This document shows positions 17,195-25,886 of a stretch of DNA of 64,000 nt, piece by piece. The notes beneath the pieces were generated by a model. The model searched no databases and had not been told where the DNA came from. It worked only from the letters and a program-made list of their open reading frames with translations. How positions within the stretch are numbered: the stretch's first letter is position 1; every line of letters begins with the position of its first letter. The translations under genes were made by a program, and so were the position numbers. This DNA is from SHZI01 sp963698405. GTDB lineage: Bacteria; Pseudomonadota; Gammaproteobacteria; Steroidobacterales; GCA-2729495. The stretch spans positions 372,001 through 436,000 of the forward strand of contig CAVOQT010000002.1 in NCBI GenBank assembly GCA_963698405.1, read 5' to 3'.

Positions 17195-20100
17195 ATGCAG
17201 TACGCCGCCGCAAATTTCTGCTTCGCTGATCAAAGAGCCGCATCGATCCGATCCGGGTGGTCTCAACGGTGCCTGCTGATCGCCCTGTTGACTGTGTTGC
17301 TGAGTCAGTTGGCCAGTGCAGCGGCGATCGGCCGGATCACAGCCGGGTTTGGCGTCGATCCGGCGGGTGCTGCAACCTGGTCCGTGCCGATCAGCGTCAC
17401 TGCAGGTCGTGGCGGACTGCGGCCAGCCGTCAGTCTGCGTTACAACAGTCACGATGGTGACGGACTGGCCGGAATGGGTATGACGCTCGCTGGCCTGTCG
17501 AAGATCAGCCGCTGTGCACAGAGCATTGCGGTCGATGGCCGGATGCAGGGTGTGCGCTTCAGTAATGGCGATCGATATTGCCTCGACGGGCAGCCGCTGG
17601 TGCTGTTGTCCGGCGTCTATGGTGCCGACGGTGCCGAGTACCGCACCGAGATCAATAACCTGCAGCGTGTCGTATCCCGCGGACAGCAGGGCACTGGCCC
17701 CACCTGGTTTGAGGTGCAGCATCCCGACGGACTGACCTGGCGTTATGGCAACGACATTGATTCACGGATCGAAGCGGTGGGTGTGGGCAGCGAGGTTCGT
17801 GAGTGGGTGATCAATCAGGTCAGCGACAAGTTCGGTAACCAGATGCTGTTCACTTACAACGATGACCAGCTCACTGGCGAAGCGGTGCCGGTTGAGATCC
17901 GCTGGACTGCAGACTCAAACGGGGTGGGTGCGCGATTTCGCCTGGTCTTTGTGTATGAGTCACGTCAGGCCCAGCAGCAGCGCAGCGGCTATACCTGGGG
18001 TGCCAGCTGGCAGCGATCTATTCGCCTGCAAGCCATCCGCTATGAGTTTGATGCCGGCTCAGGTTTCACCCTCGTGCACAGCTGGTCACTGAACTACGCG
18101 GCACCCAATGGCAGCCAGCCCAGCCAGCTGACCAGCCTCCGTCAGTGTGGTCCGACAGAGTGTCTGCCGGATACCGTGCTGGCCTGGCAGAACAGCCAGC
18201 TGAGCCACCAGCCGGATGCGCCGGGGGCTACCGATCCACTGGCTGCCGAGGCACTGTTTGCCGACCATGATGGCGATGGTGATATGGATCTTCATGTTCC
18301 CGTCGTGGTCGGCAGCAGTCGCCTGTGGCATGTGCGACTGGCCGACACGGCGGTTTACAACCCTTATGTCGGCACACCTGTCAGCACCTCGGTGCCCGCT
18401 GATGGTCCCGCTTACCTGCTGGAATATGACGGCGACGGTCGGCGTGACCTGATCGCCGCCGGCCCTTCGGGTTCGCCTTACTGGCATGTCTATCGCTCGA
18501 CGGGTGCCGGCTTCGCAGCGGGTGTCAGCACTGGCTTGTCGATGACCGTGGCGCCCACCCTGCTGGTGCTGGACATGGACGGCGATGGCCTCAACGAGCT
18601 GGGCTATTTCAAGGACAACGCACTCTACTACCGGGCCAATACCGGGTCTGGCTTTGCGCCGGAGCGTGCCACCAGCGTTGTCCAGTCTTCCGGGTCTAGC
18701 GTCGCACCGCTCAGCACGGCAACCGTTGATGCGAATGTCGATCTCGATGGCGATGGCCGGCAGGATTTGCTGGTTACCCGCAAGCCGCTGAGCACATATG
18801 CCATTGGTGTTTGGCAGGTTTATCTGTCTACCGGTGCTGATTTCCAGTTGATGGGACCGGACTTCGAGCGGCGCTTCGCGGGAACTGACGAATGCTTTGC
18901 GCTGGACCTGAACGGTGATGGCCTTACCGATAAAGCGTGTACTGATCATTGGCGCCTCTGGTATGTGCAACTCAGCAAAGGCAACGCATGGTCTGCGCCA
19001 GAGGTGGTCAATGTACCGTTGGTTAGCAGTGGCAAGATACGTACGGCCGACATCGATGGGGATGGTCGTGATGATCTGATCTGTCAGCTGGATACGACGA
19101 CCTGGCGCGCATATCTGGCCAATGGCGGAATGACGGCACCGATACTCAGCGGCAGTGATTCTGCCCGCTATGTCGATCTGGGCTCAGGTATCAGCAATCC
19201 ATCGAATCCGGTCCAGCTGACGCTCACTGATACGGACGCAGACGGGCAGACAGATCTGGTGTTCAGTGAAGCCAATGGTCGCTGGCATGTACGCAAGCGG
19301 GCCGGTCCGCGATCCGGACTGCTGGTTTCAGTCACCGATGGTCTGGGTAACGCATGGCGTCCGGAATATACGCCGTTGGCACGCTTTGCCGGATATAGCT
19401 ATGCGGGTACCGATGGTGTTGGTCGGCATCTGCTGCGCGGTGGTGCACTGCAGGTGGTCAGCAAATATGTTGCCAATGACGGGATTGGCGGTGATTACAC
19501 GATGGACTACGCCTATGTAAACGCGCGGGTCGATCGGCTCGGCAGGGGGTTTCTCGGCTTTGAGAAGGTTCGTGCCACTGATTCACGCTATGCCGCTACA
19601 CATGGCGTTTCCGTCTTTACCGAAACGGTATACCGACAGGACTTTCCATATATCGGTTCGCCTGACCTGGTAACGACCATGCGCAGCGATGGCCGCCAGA
19701 TCAGCGTCTTCGATCCCGGCTGGGCTGTAAACACGCGTGCCGCAGCGGCCAGTGATCCGGCCGCCGATTACCACCTGATCCTCATGTCAACACAGACCAG
19801 TACAGATTACGAGACGGACCCGGATGGCGGGACGCTCGGCCAACTGCTCCGCACCAGGACGACGACTCGATCCTTCGATACCAATCACGGCGTACCGGTG
19901 TCAGAAACGGTAGCCGTCAGCTCGCCGGCCAGTCCGACGGTATTCAACACGACTACTGTGACCAAGCTTGATGATTCGCTGCGTACCAGCCAGTACTGTC
20001 TCGGTCTGCCGACCCGCGTCAGCGTCACCAGCAATGTTGCGCCAGCCACCCCGCTTACCCGCACCACGCGCTATGCCTGGACAGCAGATACCTGCAGCAA

Positions 20101-23100
20101 GGAACTGGAAGTATCCGGTGAGCCGGCGCCCCTTGCCCAACGTCTGTTGACCATACAGATCTGGAATGAGAGTGGTCAGCTCACCGAGGTCACCCGTACA
20201 GCAGCAGATTTTTCGCTGCCCGAACGCAAGACCATCTATACCTACGATGCCTGGAGCAACCGTCCCGCAACAGAAACCGCAGTCATCAGCGGCCAGTCGA
20301 GTCCGGTGATTACACGGGTGTGGCGTCCCGGCCTTGATCTGCTGGCCAGTGAGACCAGTCCGCGCGGGCTGATCACCAGCTGGCTATGGGATGATTTTGG
20401 TCGGCTGAAACAGGAGCAGCGCGCCGACGGTCCGGGCACCACGGTTCAGTATCTGCCCTGTGCCGGGACGTGTTTCGCAAGTCGTGGTGTATACCAGGTA
20501 CGTTCCACACGTGCCGATGGCTTCTGGTCCACCACGATCAATGACCATTATGGCCGGGCGGTCGGCAGTGAATTCCCCCTCACGGCTGGTCAATCCAGCC
20601 GTCAGCTCACCGAATACGATGTGCTGGGCCGGGTACAGCGTCAGACCGTGCCCTATATCAGCGGAGAGTCACAGTACTGGGTCGATTACCGCTATGACAT
20701 CGCAGGCCAGAAGAAGAGTGAGGATCGGCCGGTCGATGAATCCGGTAGTGCGGTTGCCAGTACACGCTGGACATCCAGCCTGCTCACGCGAACTGTGCGT
20801 GATGCCGAGAACCGGATCAGCACACAGATCTTCGATGCCGAGGGTCGGCTGCTGTCGGCGAATTCTCCCGACGGTGGAACGACCACCTACGGCTATACGC
20901 CGTTTGGTGAGCTCAGCACGCTCAGCGATGCCAATGGCAATGTCACGACGCTGGGCTACGACGAGCGGGGTTTGCAGGCCAGCGTTGATTCTGCAGATAC
21001 TGGCCGTCGCAGCTCTGCCTGGAATGCCTTCGGCGAGCTTGTCAGCCAGACGGATGCCCTGTCGCCAGCCAATACCATCAGCTTCAATTACGATCAGCTC
21101 GGTCGGCTGATTCAGCGCAATGATCCGGGCCTGGCACCGACGGTATGGAGTTTCCATACGGCGAGTGGTGCCTTGCTTGGCTTGCCGCAGCGGGTAACCG
21201 GGCCACTCGGTAATACGGCGGCCGGTTTCGTCGAGCAGTATGGTTATGACGCTGTCGGACGCCGCACCACGATGTCGACGACCATCGACGGTAGCAGCTA
21301 TGTGACCGGCTACGGCTGGGACGCATTGAGCCGGGTTGCCAGCATGAGCTATCCGCAAACCGTGGACGGTGCGCGGGTCTCACTCGCATACCGCTATGAC
21401 AGTATCGGCAATCTCGATGTGGTCGAGCAGGACATCGGTGGCGGTGGCTCCTTCTGGATGCGTGTCTACGATCTGCAGAGCCTGGATGCCGTTGGCCGGC
21501 GACGGCACGTGAAGCTTGGCAGCTACAACCAGATCGATGAACAGCATATTTACGATCGCGCGAACACGCGGCTGCGCGAGATCAAGACGGGTCCAGGCCT
21601 CGGTACCAGCCAGCAGAATTACAGCTACGCCTGGGACAAGGTTGGCAATCTCCTCCAGCGTCAGGATCTTCGCCAGAGCATCAGCGAGGAGTTCAGCTAT
21701 GACGGGCAGAACCGTCTGACCAGTGCCCGGCGCAACGGGGTGCAGAGTCTTGCCCTGACTTACGATGCCGGGGGTCGTATCCGCAGCAAGTCGGATACCG
21801 GTACTTATAGTTACGCTGCTGCTCACCCGGGTGCCGTGCTGGCTATCTCTGGCGGGCCGGCGGGCAGTCTTGGTTTTGGCTACGACGCCAACGGCAATAT
21901 GACCAGCCGCAATAGCAAGGCGCTGAGCTGGACGGCCGCACAGTTACCGCAGCGTGTCAGTTATGGTGCCTCGGACTTCGCCGAGTTCGACTACGGCCCG
22001 GACCGGCAGCGTATCCGCCAGATAGCGCGTACTGGCAGCTCTACCGTCACCACCTACTACATCGGACCGCACTTCGAAGTGGAAGTGAATGGCAGCAACC
22101 GCCGCTACCGCTCGAATATCTTCGTGAATGGTGAGGCGATCCTGTCGCAGGTCGAGCAGACGAATCCGCTGAGCTTTGATGCCTACTTCATGCACCGTGA
22201 TCATCAGGGTAGTGTCGATGCCCTGAGCCGCTTTGTCGGCGCCGGGCCGCAGCAGCTTGCGCCGCGTTTCGATGTGTTCGGCAAGCGCCGCAATGCAGAC
22301 TGGACGGCCGATCCGGCTGGCGCGCGGTATGCAGATACACAGTTCACGCGGCGCGGCTATACGGCACATGAACATCTGGACAACGTCCGGCTGATTCACA
22401 TGAATGGGCGCCTGCAGGATCCGCTGCTCGGCGTGATGCTGACGCCGGATCCGGTGCTCGGGATCCTGGGCAATTCGCAAACCCTCAACCGTTACGCCTA
22501 TGTGACCAACAATCCCGCTTCCCTCAGTGATCCAAGCGGCTTCCTGTTCGGGAAGGTCGGCAAGTTTTTCAAGCGGGCGATTCGCGGCGTCGGCAGTCTG
22601 GCACAGCGTACGGTGCGCAACTATGGGCGGGAGATCGTGGCTGCAGTAGCTGCGTACTACACAGCTGGTGCGGTGAGTGGCGCCTATATGGCAGCGACGC
22701 CGACCGCGAGCCTGGCTGTGGGCGATACTCTCGGCGCAGTGGCTGGCGGTGCAGTTGCGGGTGGCGTATCTACAGGTGAACTACGTGGCGTACTGGTCGG
22801 TGCAGCCGGTGGCGCGGCATTTGGTGCGATGGGTGCGGCCTATGGAGATACCTGGAATGCCGAACGCGTACTCCTTTCTGGCTCTGCTGGCGGTGTGCTG
22901 GCTGAGGCGGGTGGCGGCGAGTTCCGCCAGGGTCTCATGTTTGCCGGCGGCGCTGCCGGTTTTGCCTGGGGCTATCAGGAAGTCGTCAACTATGGGGCGA
23001 GCTGGGAATCAGGCGGTGAGGCGCAGATAAAGAAGCGCTATACCATGCCGCATTCCGGTGCGAACAACTTTGGCCGCGCAGTTGGTGTCATCGACCCTAA

Positions 23101-23341
23101 TTCGTTTGGGAATGAGGGCGGCTATCTCAGTCGCTTCATGAACCGGATTCCCGGCATGAACGCTATCGCCGGGATGCACGATGTCTTCCAGGTGCGCCTG
23201 GATCAATTCGGTGGCAGCCACTTTGGTTCCATATTACGCGGCGGATTAAATATACCCGGCATGCCGGTGGCAGCGGCATTGACCTATCCGGCGCTGCTGC
23301 AAGGTGTGCCTGCAGTCATGATGGCCACGGATGAGGATTGA
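17195..23341 (+). CDS. SpvB/FG-GAP/RHS-repeat toxin-like protein
   Basis: A secreted giant protein of 2048 residues. I chose the ATG at 17195 because GGAG lies six bases upstream; the frame can start at 17180. A signal peptide ends near residue 43 (LASAAA). An SpvB-like N-terminal domain follows (about 55-330). Seven FG-GAP/VCBS-type loops (DHDGDGDMD, YDGDGRRD, DMDGDGLNE, DLDGDGRQD, DLNGDGLTD, DIDGDGRDD, DTDADGQTD) lie between about 350 and 695. YD/RHS repeats run from about 1080 to 1700. The RHS core-like border DPLLGVMLTPDPVLG...NRYAYVTNNP...DPSG lies near 1735-1780. A variable C-terminal 265 residues begin after it, first Gly/Ala-rich and hydrophobic, then a compact domain with PGMNAIAGMHDVFQVRLD. 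The architecture matches polymorphic toxins whose RHS shell encloses a toxic tip. Confidence 0.9.
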   Translation: MQYAAANFCFADQRAASIRSGWSQRCLLIALLTVLLSQLASAAAIGRITAGFGVDPAGAATWSVPISVTAGRGGLRPAVSLRYNSHDGDGLAGMGMTLAGLSKISRCAQSIAVDGRMQGVRFSNGDRYCLDGQPLVLLSGVYGADGAEYRTEINNLQRVVSRGQQGTGPTWFEVQHPDGLTWRYGNDIDSRIEAVGVGSEVREWVINQVSDKFGNQMLFTYNDDQLTGEAVPVEIRWTADSNGVGARFRLVFVYESRQAQQQRSGYTWGASWQRSIRLQAIRYEFDAGSGFTLVHSWSLNYAAPNGSQPSQLTSLRQCGPTECLPDTVLAWQNSQLSHQPDAPGATDPLAAEALFADHDGDGDMDLHVPVVVGSSRLWHVRLADTAVYNPYVGTPVSTSVPADGPAYLLEYDGDGRRDLIAAGPSGSPYWHVYRSTGAGFAAGVSTGLSMTVAPTLLVLDMDGDGLNELGYFKDNALYYRANTGSGFAPERATSVVQSSGSSVAPLSTATVDANVDLDGDGRQDLLVTRKPLSTYAIGVWQVYLSTGADFQLMGPDFERRFAGTDECFALDLNGDGLTDKACTDHWRLWYVQLSKGNAWSAPEVVNVPLVSSGKIRTADIDGDGRDDLICQLDTTTWRAYLANGGMTAPILSGSDSARYVDLGSGISNPSNPVQLTLTDTDADGQTDLVFSEANGRWHVRKRAGPRSGLLVSVTDGLGNAWRPEYTPLARFAGYSYAGTDGVGRHLLRGGALQVVSKYVANDGIGGDYTMDYAYVNARVDRLGRGFLGFEKVRATDSRYAATHGVSVFTETVYRQDFPYIGSPDLVTTMRSDGRQISVFDPGWAVNTRAAAASDPAADYHLILMSTQTSTDYETDPDGGTLGQLLRTRTTTRSFDTNHGVPVSETVAVSSPASPTVFNTTTVTKLDDSLRTSQYCLGLPTRVSVTSNVAPATPLTRTTRYAWTADTCSKELEVSGEPAPLAQRLLTIQIWNESGQLTEVTRTAADFSLPERKTIYTYDAWSNRPATETAVISGQSSPVITRVWRPGLDLLASETSPRGLITSWLWDDFGRLKQEQRADGPGTTVQYLPCAGTCFASRGVYQVRSTRADGFWSTTINDHYGRAVGSEFPLTAGQSSRQLTEYDVLGRVQRQTVPYISGESQYWVDYRYDIAGQKKSEDRPVDESGSAVASTRWTSSLLTRTVRDAENRISTQIFDAEGRLLSANSPDGGTTTYGYTPFGELSTLSDANGNVTTLGYDERGLQASVDSADTGRRSSAWNAFGELVSQTDALSPANTISFNYDQLGRLIQRNDPGLAPTVWSFHTASGALLGLPQRVTGPLGNTAAGFVEQYGYDAVGRRTTMSTTIDGSSYVTGYGWDALSRVASMSYPQTVDGARVSLAYRYDSIGNLDVVEQDIGGGGSFWMRVYDLQSLDAVGRRRHVKLGSYNQIDEQHIYDRANTRLREIKTGPGLGTSQQNYSYAWDKVGNLLQRQDLRQSISEEFSYDGQNRLTSARRNGVQSLALTYDAGGRIRSKSDTGTYSYAAAHPGAVLAISGGPAGSLGFGYDANGNMTSRNSKALSWTAAQLPQRVSYGASDFAEFDYGPDRQRIRQIARTGSSTVTTYYIGPHFEVEVNGSNRRYRSNIFVNGEAILSQVEQTNPLSFDAYFMHRDHQGSVDALSRFVGAGPQQLAPRFDVFGKRRNADWTADPAGARYADTQFTRRGYTAHEHLDNVRLIHMNGRLQDPLLGVMLTPDPVLGILGNSQTLNRYAYVTNNPASLSDPSGFLFGKVGKFFKRAIRGVGSLAQRTVRNYGREIVAAVAAYYTAGAVSGAYMAATPTASLAVGDTLGAVAGGAVAGGVSTGELRGVLVGAAGGAAFGAMGAAYGDTWNAERVLLSGSAGGVLAEAGGGEFRQGLMFAGGAAGFAWGYQEVVNYGASWESGGEAQIKKRYTMPHSGANNFGRAVGVIDPNSFGNEGGYLSRFMNRIPGMNAIAGMHDVFQVRLDQFGGSHFGSILRGGLNIPGMPVAAALTYPALLQGVPAVMMATDED

Positions 23342-23352
23342 GGCAGGCTCCC

Positions 23353-23670
23353 ATGCGCAAACTGAAGCCCTTCATGCTGCTGGTAGTGCTGTTCACTCTG
23401 CTGGCCGGCTGCAATTCGCAGATTCCCACCCTGCGTGAGTGGGCCGACCAGTGTGTTGGCCGGCCGGTTGCGGAGCAGGAAGGGCTGGACGCAGAACCAG
23501 AAAGTTATGCCTCCCGCATTGGATGGAAGACCACGACCTATGATCTGCCGAACGGCCACTGGGTATACGTGAGCCCCGACCGGGACAAATGCGAGGTGCA
23601 TTTCGAAGTGAACAAGGCCGGCATTGTGGTGGGCTACCAACTCGCAGGCGAAGGTTGTCGCTACCAGTAA
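23353..23670 (+). CDS. Small lipoprotein, candidate immunity protein for the RHS toxin
   Basis: A 105-residue predicted lipoprotein with lipobox LLAGC (Cys near residue 19). The mature part of about 85 residues has four further cysteines and ends in CEVHFEVNKAGIVVGYQL..GC. The ATG is 12 bases after the RHS stop codon, so the two are almost surely co-transcribed. Small genes directly after RHS C-terminal domains commonly encode cognate immunity proteins. A lipoprotein would suit a toxin acting in the periplasm or at the membrane. I recognise no named family, and the immunity role is inferred from position alone. Confidence 0.7.
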   Translation: MRKLKPFMLLVVLFTLLAGCNSQIPTLREWADQCVGRPVAEQEGLDAEPESYASRIGWKTTTYDLPNGHWVYVSPDRDKCEVHFEVNKAGIVVGYQLAGEGCRYQ

Positions 23671-23736
23671 CCGCAGGCACTGCCCCTCCCGCAGCTTCAG
23701 GCTGCGGCCTCCGGTTTCCGCCGGTACACTGGGGCC

Positions 23737-25195
23737 ATGGAAGCCTCAACCCTCACTGCAATACTTCTGGCCCTGCCGGGCTTTCTGCTCGGCGGGCTGG
23801 CGGGCGCCTGGTTTGTCAGCCGGTCAGCAAAGCGTCGACTCGACGACGCACAGGCTCTCGCCGTTTCGCAGACCGAAGCGGCCCGGGCCGGCCTTGAGGA
23901 GAAAGTCCGCGGTCTGGAAGCGCAGCTTGCCGAGTTGCGCAGCCAACAGGCACAGGCGCTGGAAACAGCCCGTGAGTTGAGTCAGGCAGATGGCGAGAAG
24001 GCGGTACGCATCGGTGAGCTGCAGACGCGGCTGACGGATGCTGCCCGGGCGCAGACAGAGAATGAGGCCCGTCTCAAGGCGCTGGTCGAAGAGACCGAGA
24101 AACGTTTTACTGCAGCCTTCGAGGCGCTGGCCGGCAAGATCCTCGAAGAAAAGACCACCAAATTCACCGAGACAAACCACAGCAAGCTGGACGAACTGCT
24201 GAAGCCTTTCCGCGAGCGTCTCAAGGAATTCCAGGACAAGATCGAGGCGACGCACATCACCGAGGTGAGCGAGCGCCGCTCGCTCAAGGATGAGCTGAAA
24301 CGGCTCATGGACCTCAACCAGCAGGTCAGCCAGGACGCAAAGAACCTGACTACGGCGCTCAAGGGCGAGGCCAAGACCCAGGGCACCTGGGGCGAATTCA
24401 TTCTCGAGCGCGCGCTGGAGGATTCAGGACTTGTCAGGGGCCGCGAGTACGAGGTGCAGGACAGCCGCAGGAATGAAGAGGGCGACCGGCAGCAGCCGGA
24501 CGTGGTGATCCGCCTGCCGGAAGACCGCCGCATCGTCGTGGACTCGAAGGTTTCACTGGTCGGCTTCGAGCGCTACGCCAGCGCCGACAACGATGCCGAT
24601 CGTGCTGCCGCGCTGGACAGCCATCTGCTCTCGGTGCGCACGCACATCAAGACCCTGAGCGAGAAGAACTATCCGGCGCTGTATGGTTTCGAGTCGCTGG
24701 ACTTCACCCTGCTGTTCATCCCTGTGGAGCCGGCATTTCTGGTTGCGGTGCAGGGCTGATCCGGAGCTGTACGGGTTGGCCTGGAAAAAGCACATCGTGC
24801 TGGTCAGCCCAACCACGTTGCTGGCAACGCTACGCGTGGTGGAAAGCGTCTGGCGAATCGAGCGCCAGAACCGGAATGTCATGAAGATTGCCGAGCAGGC
24901 TGGTCGCATGCATGACGCCTTCGTGGCCTTTGTGCTCGAACTGGAGAAGGTCAGCCGCAATCTGCAGACGGCCGGCAGCTCGCTGGACCTCGCCATCCGG
25001 AAGCTGCATACCGGCCGAGGCAACCTCGTCAAACGCGCGCTGGACATCAAGACCCTGGGTGCGAAAACCAGCAAGGAACTGCCAGCTGCACTCGTCGAGC
25101 TGACGGATGATGTCGACGATGAACCGGCCGGGCTGCCGGATTCGGTGTCGAACGGTGTGCCCGATGATCTGTCCGAAGACCGCGCAGACGCCTGA
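23737..25195 (+). CDS. rmuC: DNA recombination protein RmuC (frameshifted)
   Basis: RmuC is a membrane-anchored coiled-coil protein with a restriction-endonuclease-like core that limits inversions at short repeats. An N-terminal membrane helix (residues 5-25), a long coiled coil (about 30-130) and the RmuC domain (FTETNHSKLDELLKPFRERL, QGTWGE, VVIRLPEDRRIVVDSKVSL) are visible. The first frame stops at 24759 after AFLVAVQG. The expected continuation (DPELYGLAWKKHIVLVSPTTLLATLRVV) is in the next frame and runs to 25195. One extra G in the GGG at 24753-24755 explains the break exactly. Either a sequence error or a recent mutation is possible; the joined product has the normal length. Confidence 0.88.
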
Positions 25196-25201
25196 GCCCC
25201 G

Positions 25202-25885
25202 ATGGCCGACCTTGCGCTAGCCGTCAGCCAGCTTTCCCGGCGCTTCGACAGCCGGCAGATTCTCGACCACCTCGATCTTTCTGTCGCCGCGGGTGAGCTC
25301 GTCGCCATCGTTGGCGAGTCCGGCTCCGGCAAGTCGACGCTGCTCAACCTGATCGCCGGCCTCGACCAGCCCGATGCCGGACGCATCGTGATCGGCGGTC
25401 AGGATCTGGCCCTGCTCGATGACGATGAGTGCACGCGGCTGCGGCGTGCGCGGCTGGGTTTTGTCTTCCAGTCCTTTCATATCCTTCCACACCTGCGTAT
25501 CGGTCAGAACATTGAGCTGCCGCTGGTGCTGCTCGGTGTGGAGGCGAACGCGCGCCGGCAGCGCGTTGCTGAACTGCTCGCCGCGGTCGGGCTGGCGGAT
25601 CGCGGCGACAGCCTGCCGCGTGAGCTTTCCGGTGGTGAATTGCAGCGCGTGGCTGTCGCCCGTGCACTCGTGCACCAGCCGGTACTGGTGCTGGCTGATG
25701 AACCGACCGGCAACCTCGATGCCGAAACGGCGACGATGGTGATGCGCCTGCTGATCGCACAGATGCGTGCGCACGGTGCTGCCGGCGTGCTCGTCACACA
25801 CTCAGCCGCTGCCGCTGCACTGGCCGATCGGGTGCTGGTGCTCAGTCACGGCCGGCTGCATCGCCGAGACCCGGCAGCGCACTGA
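25202..25885 (+). CDS. ABC transporter ATP-binding protein (LolD/MacB-type)
   Basis: A 227-residue ATPase with Walker A GESGSGKST (residues 39-47), Q-loop VFQSFHILPHL, signature LSGGELQRVAVARAL, Walker B VLVLADEPTGNLD and the H-loop VTHSAAAA. It belongs to the LolD/MacB/FtsE group, which pairs with FtsX-fold permeases rather than with classical transporters. The permease gene begins one base after its stop codon, and the third gene follows with overlap, forming a compact operon. It begins six bases after the rmuC end. Confidence 0.94.
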   Translation: MADLALAVSQLSRRFDSRQILDHLDLSVAAGELVAIVGESGSGKSTLLNLIAGLDQPDAGRIVIGGQDLALLDDDECTRLRRARLGFVFQSFHILPHLRIGQNIELPLVLLGVEANARRQRVAELLAAVGLADRGDSLPRELSGGELQRVAVARALVHQPVLVLADEPTGNLDAETATMVMRLLIAQMRAHGAAGVLVTHSAAAAALADRVLVLSHGRLHRRDPAAH

Positions 25886-25886
25886 G

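Noticed and set aside
17072..17722. Leftward 216-residue ORF overlapping the RHS gene
   Set aside because: It lies opposite the SpvB domain, has no family features and its composition mirrors the real gene on the other strand.
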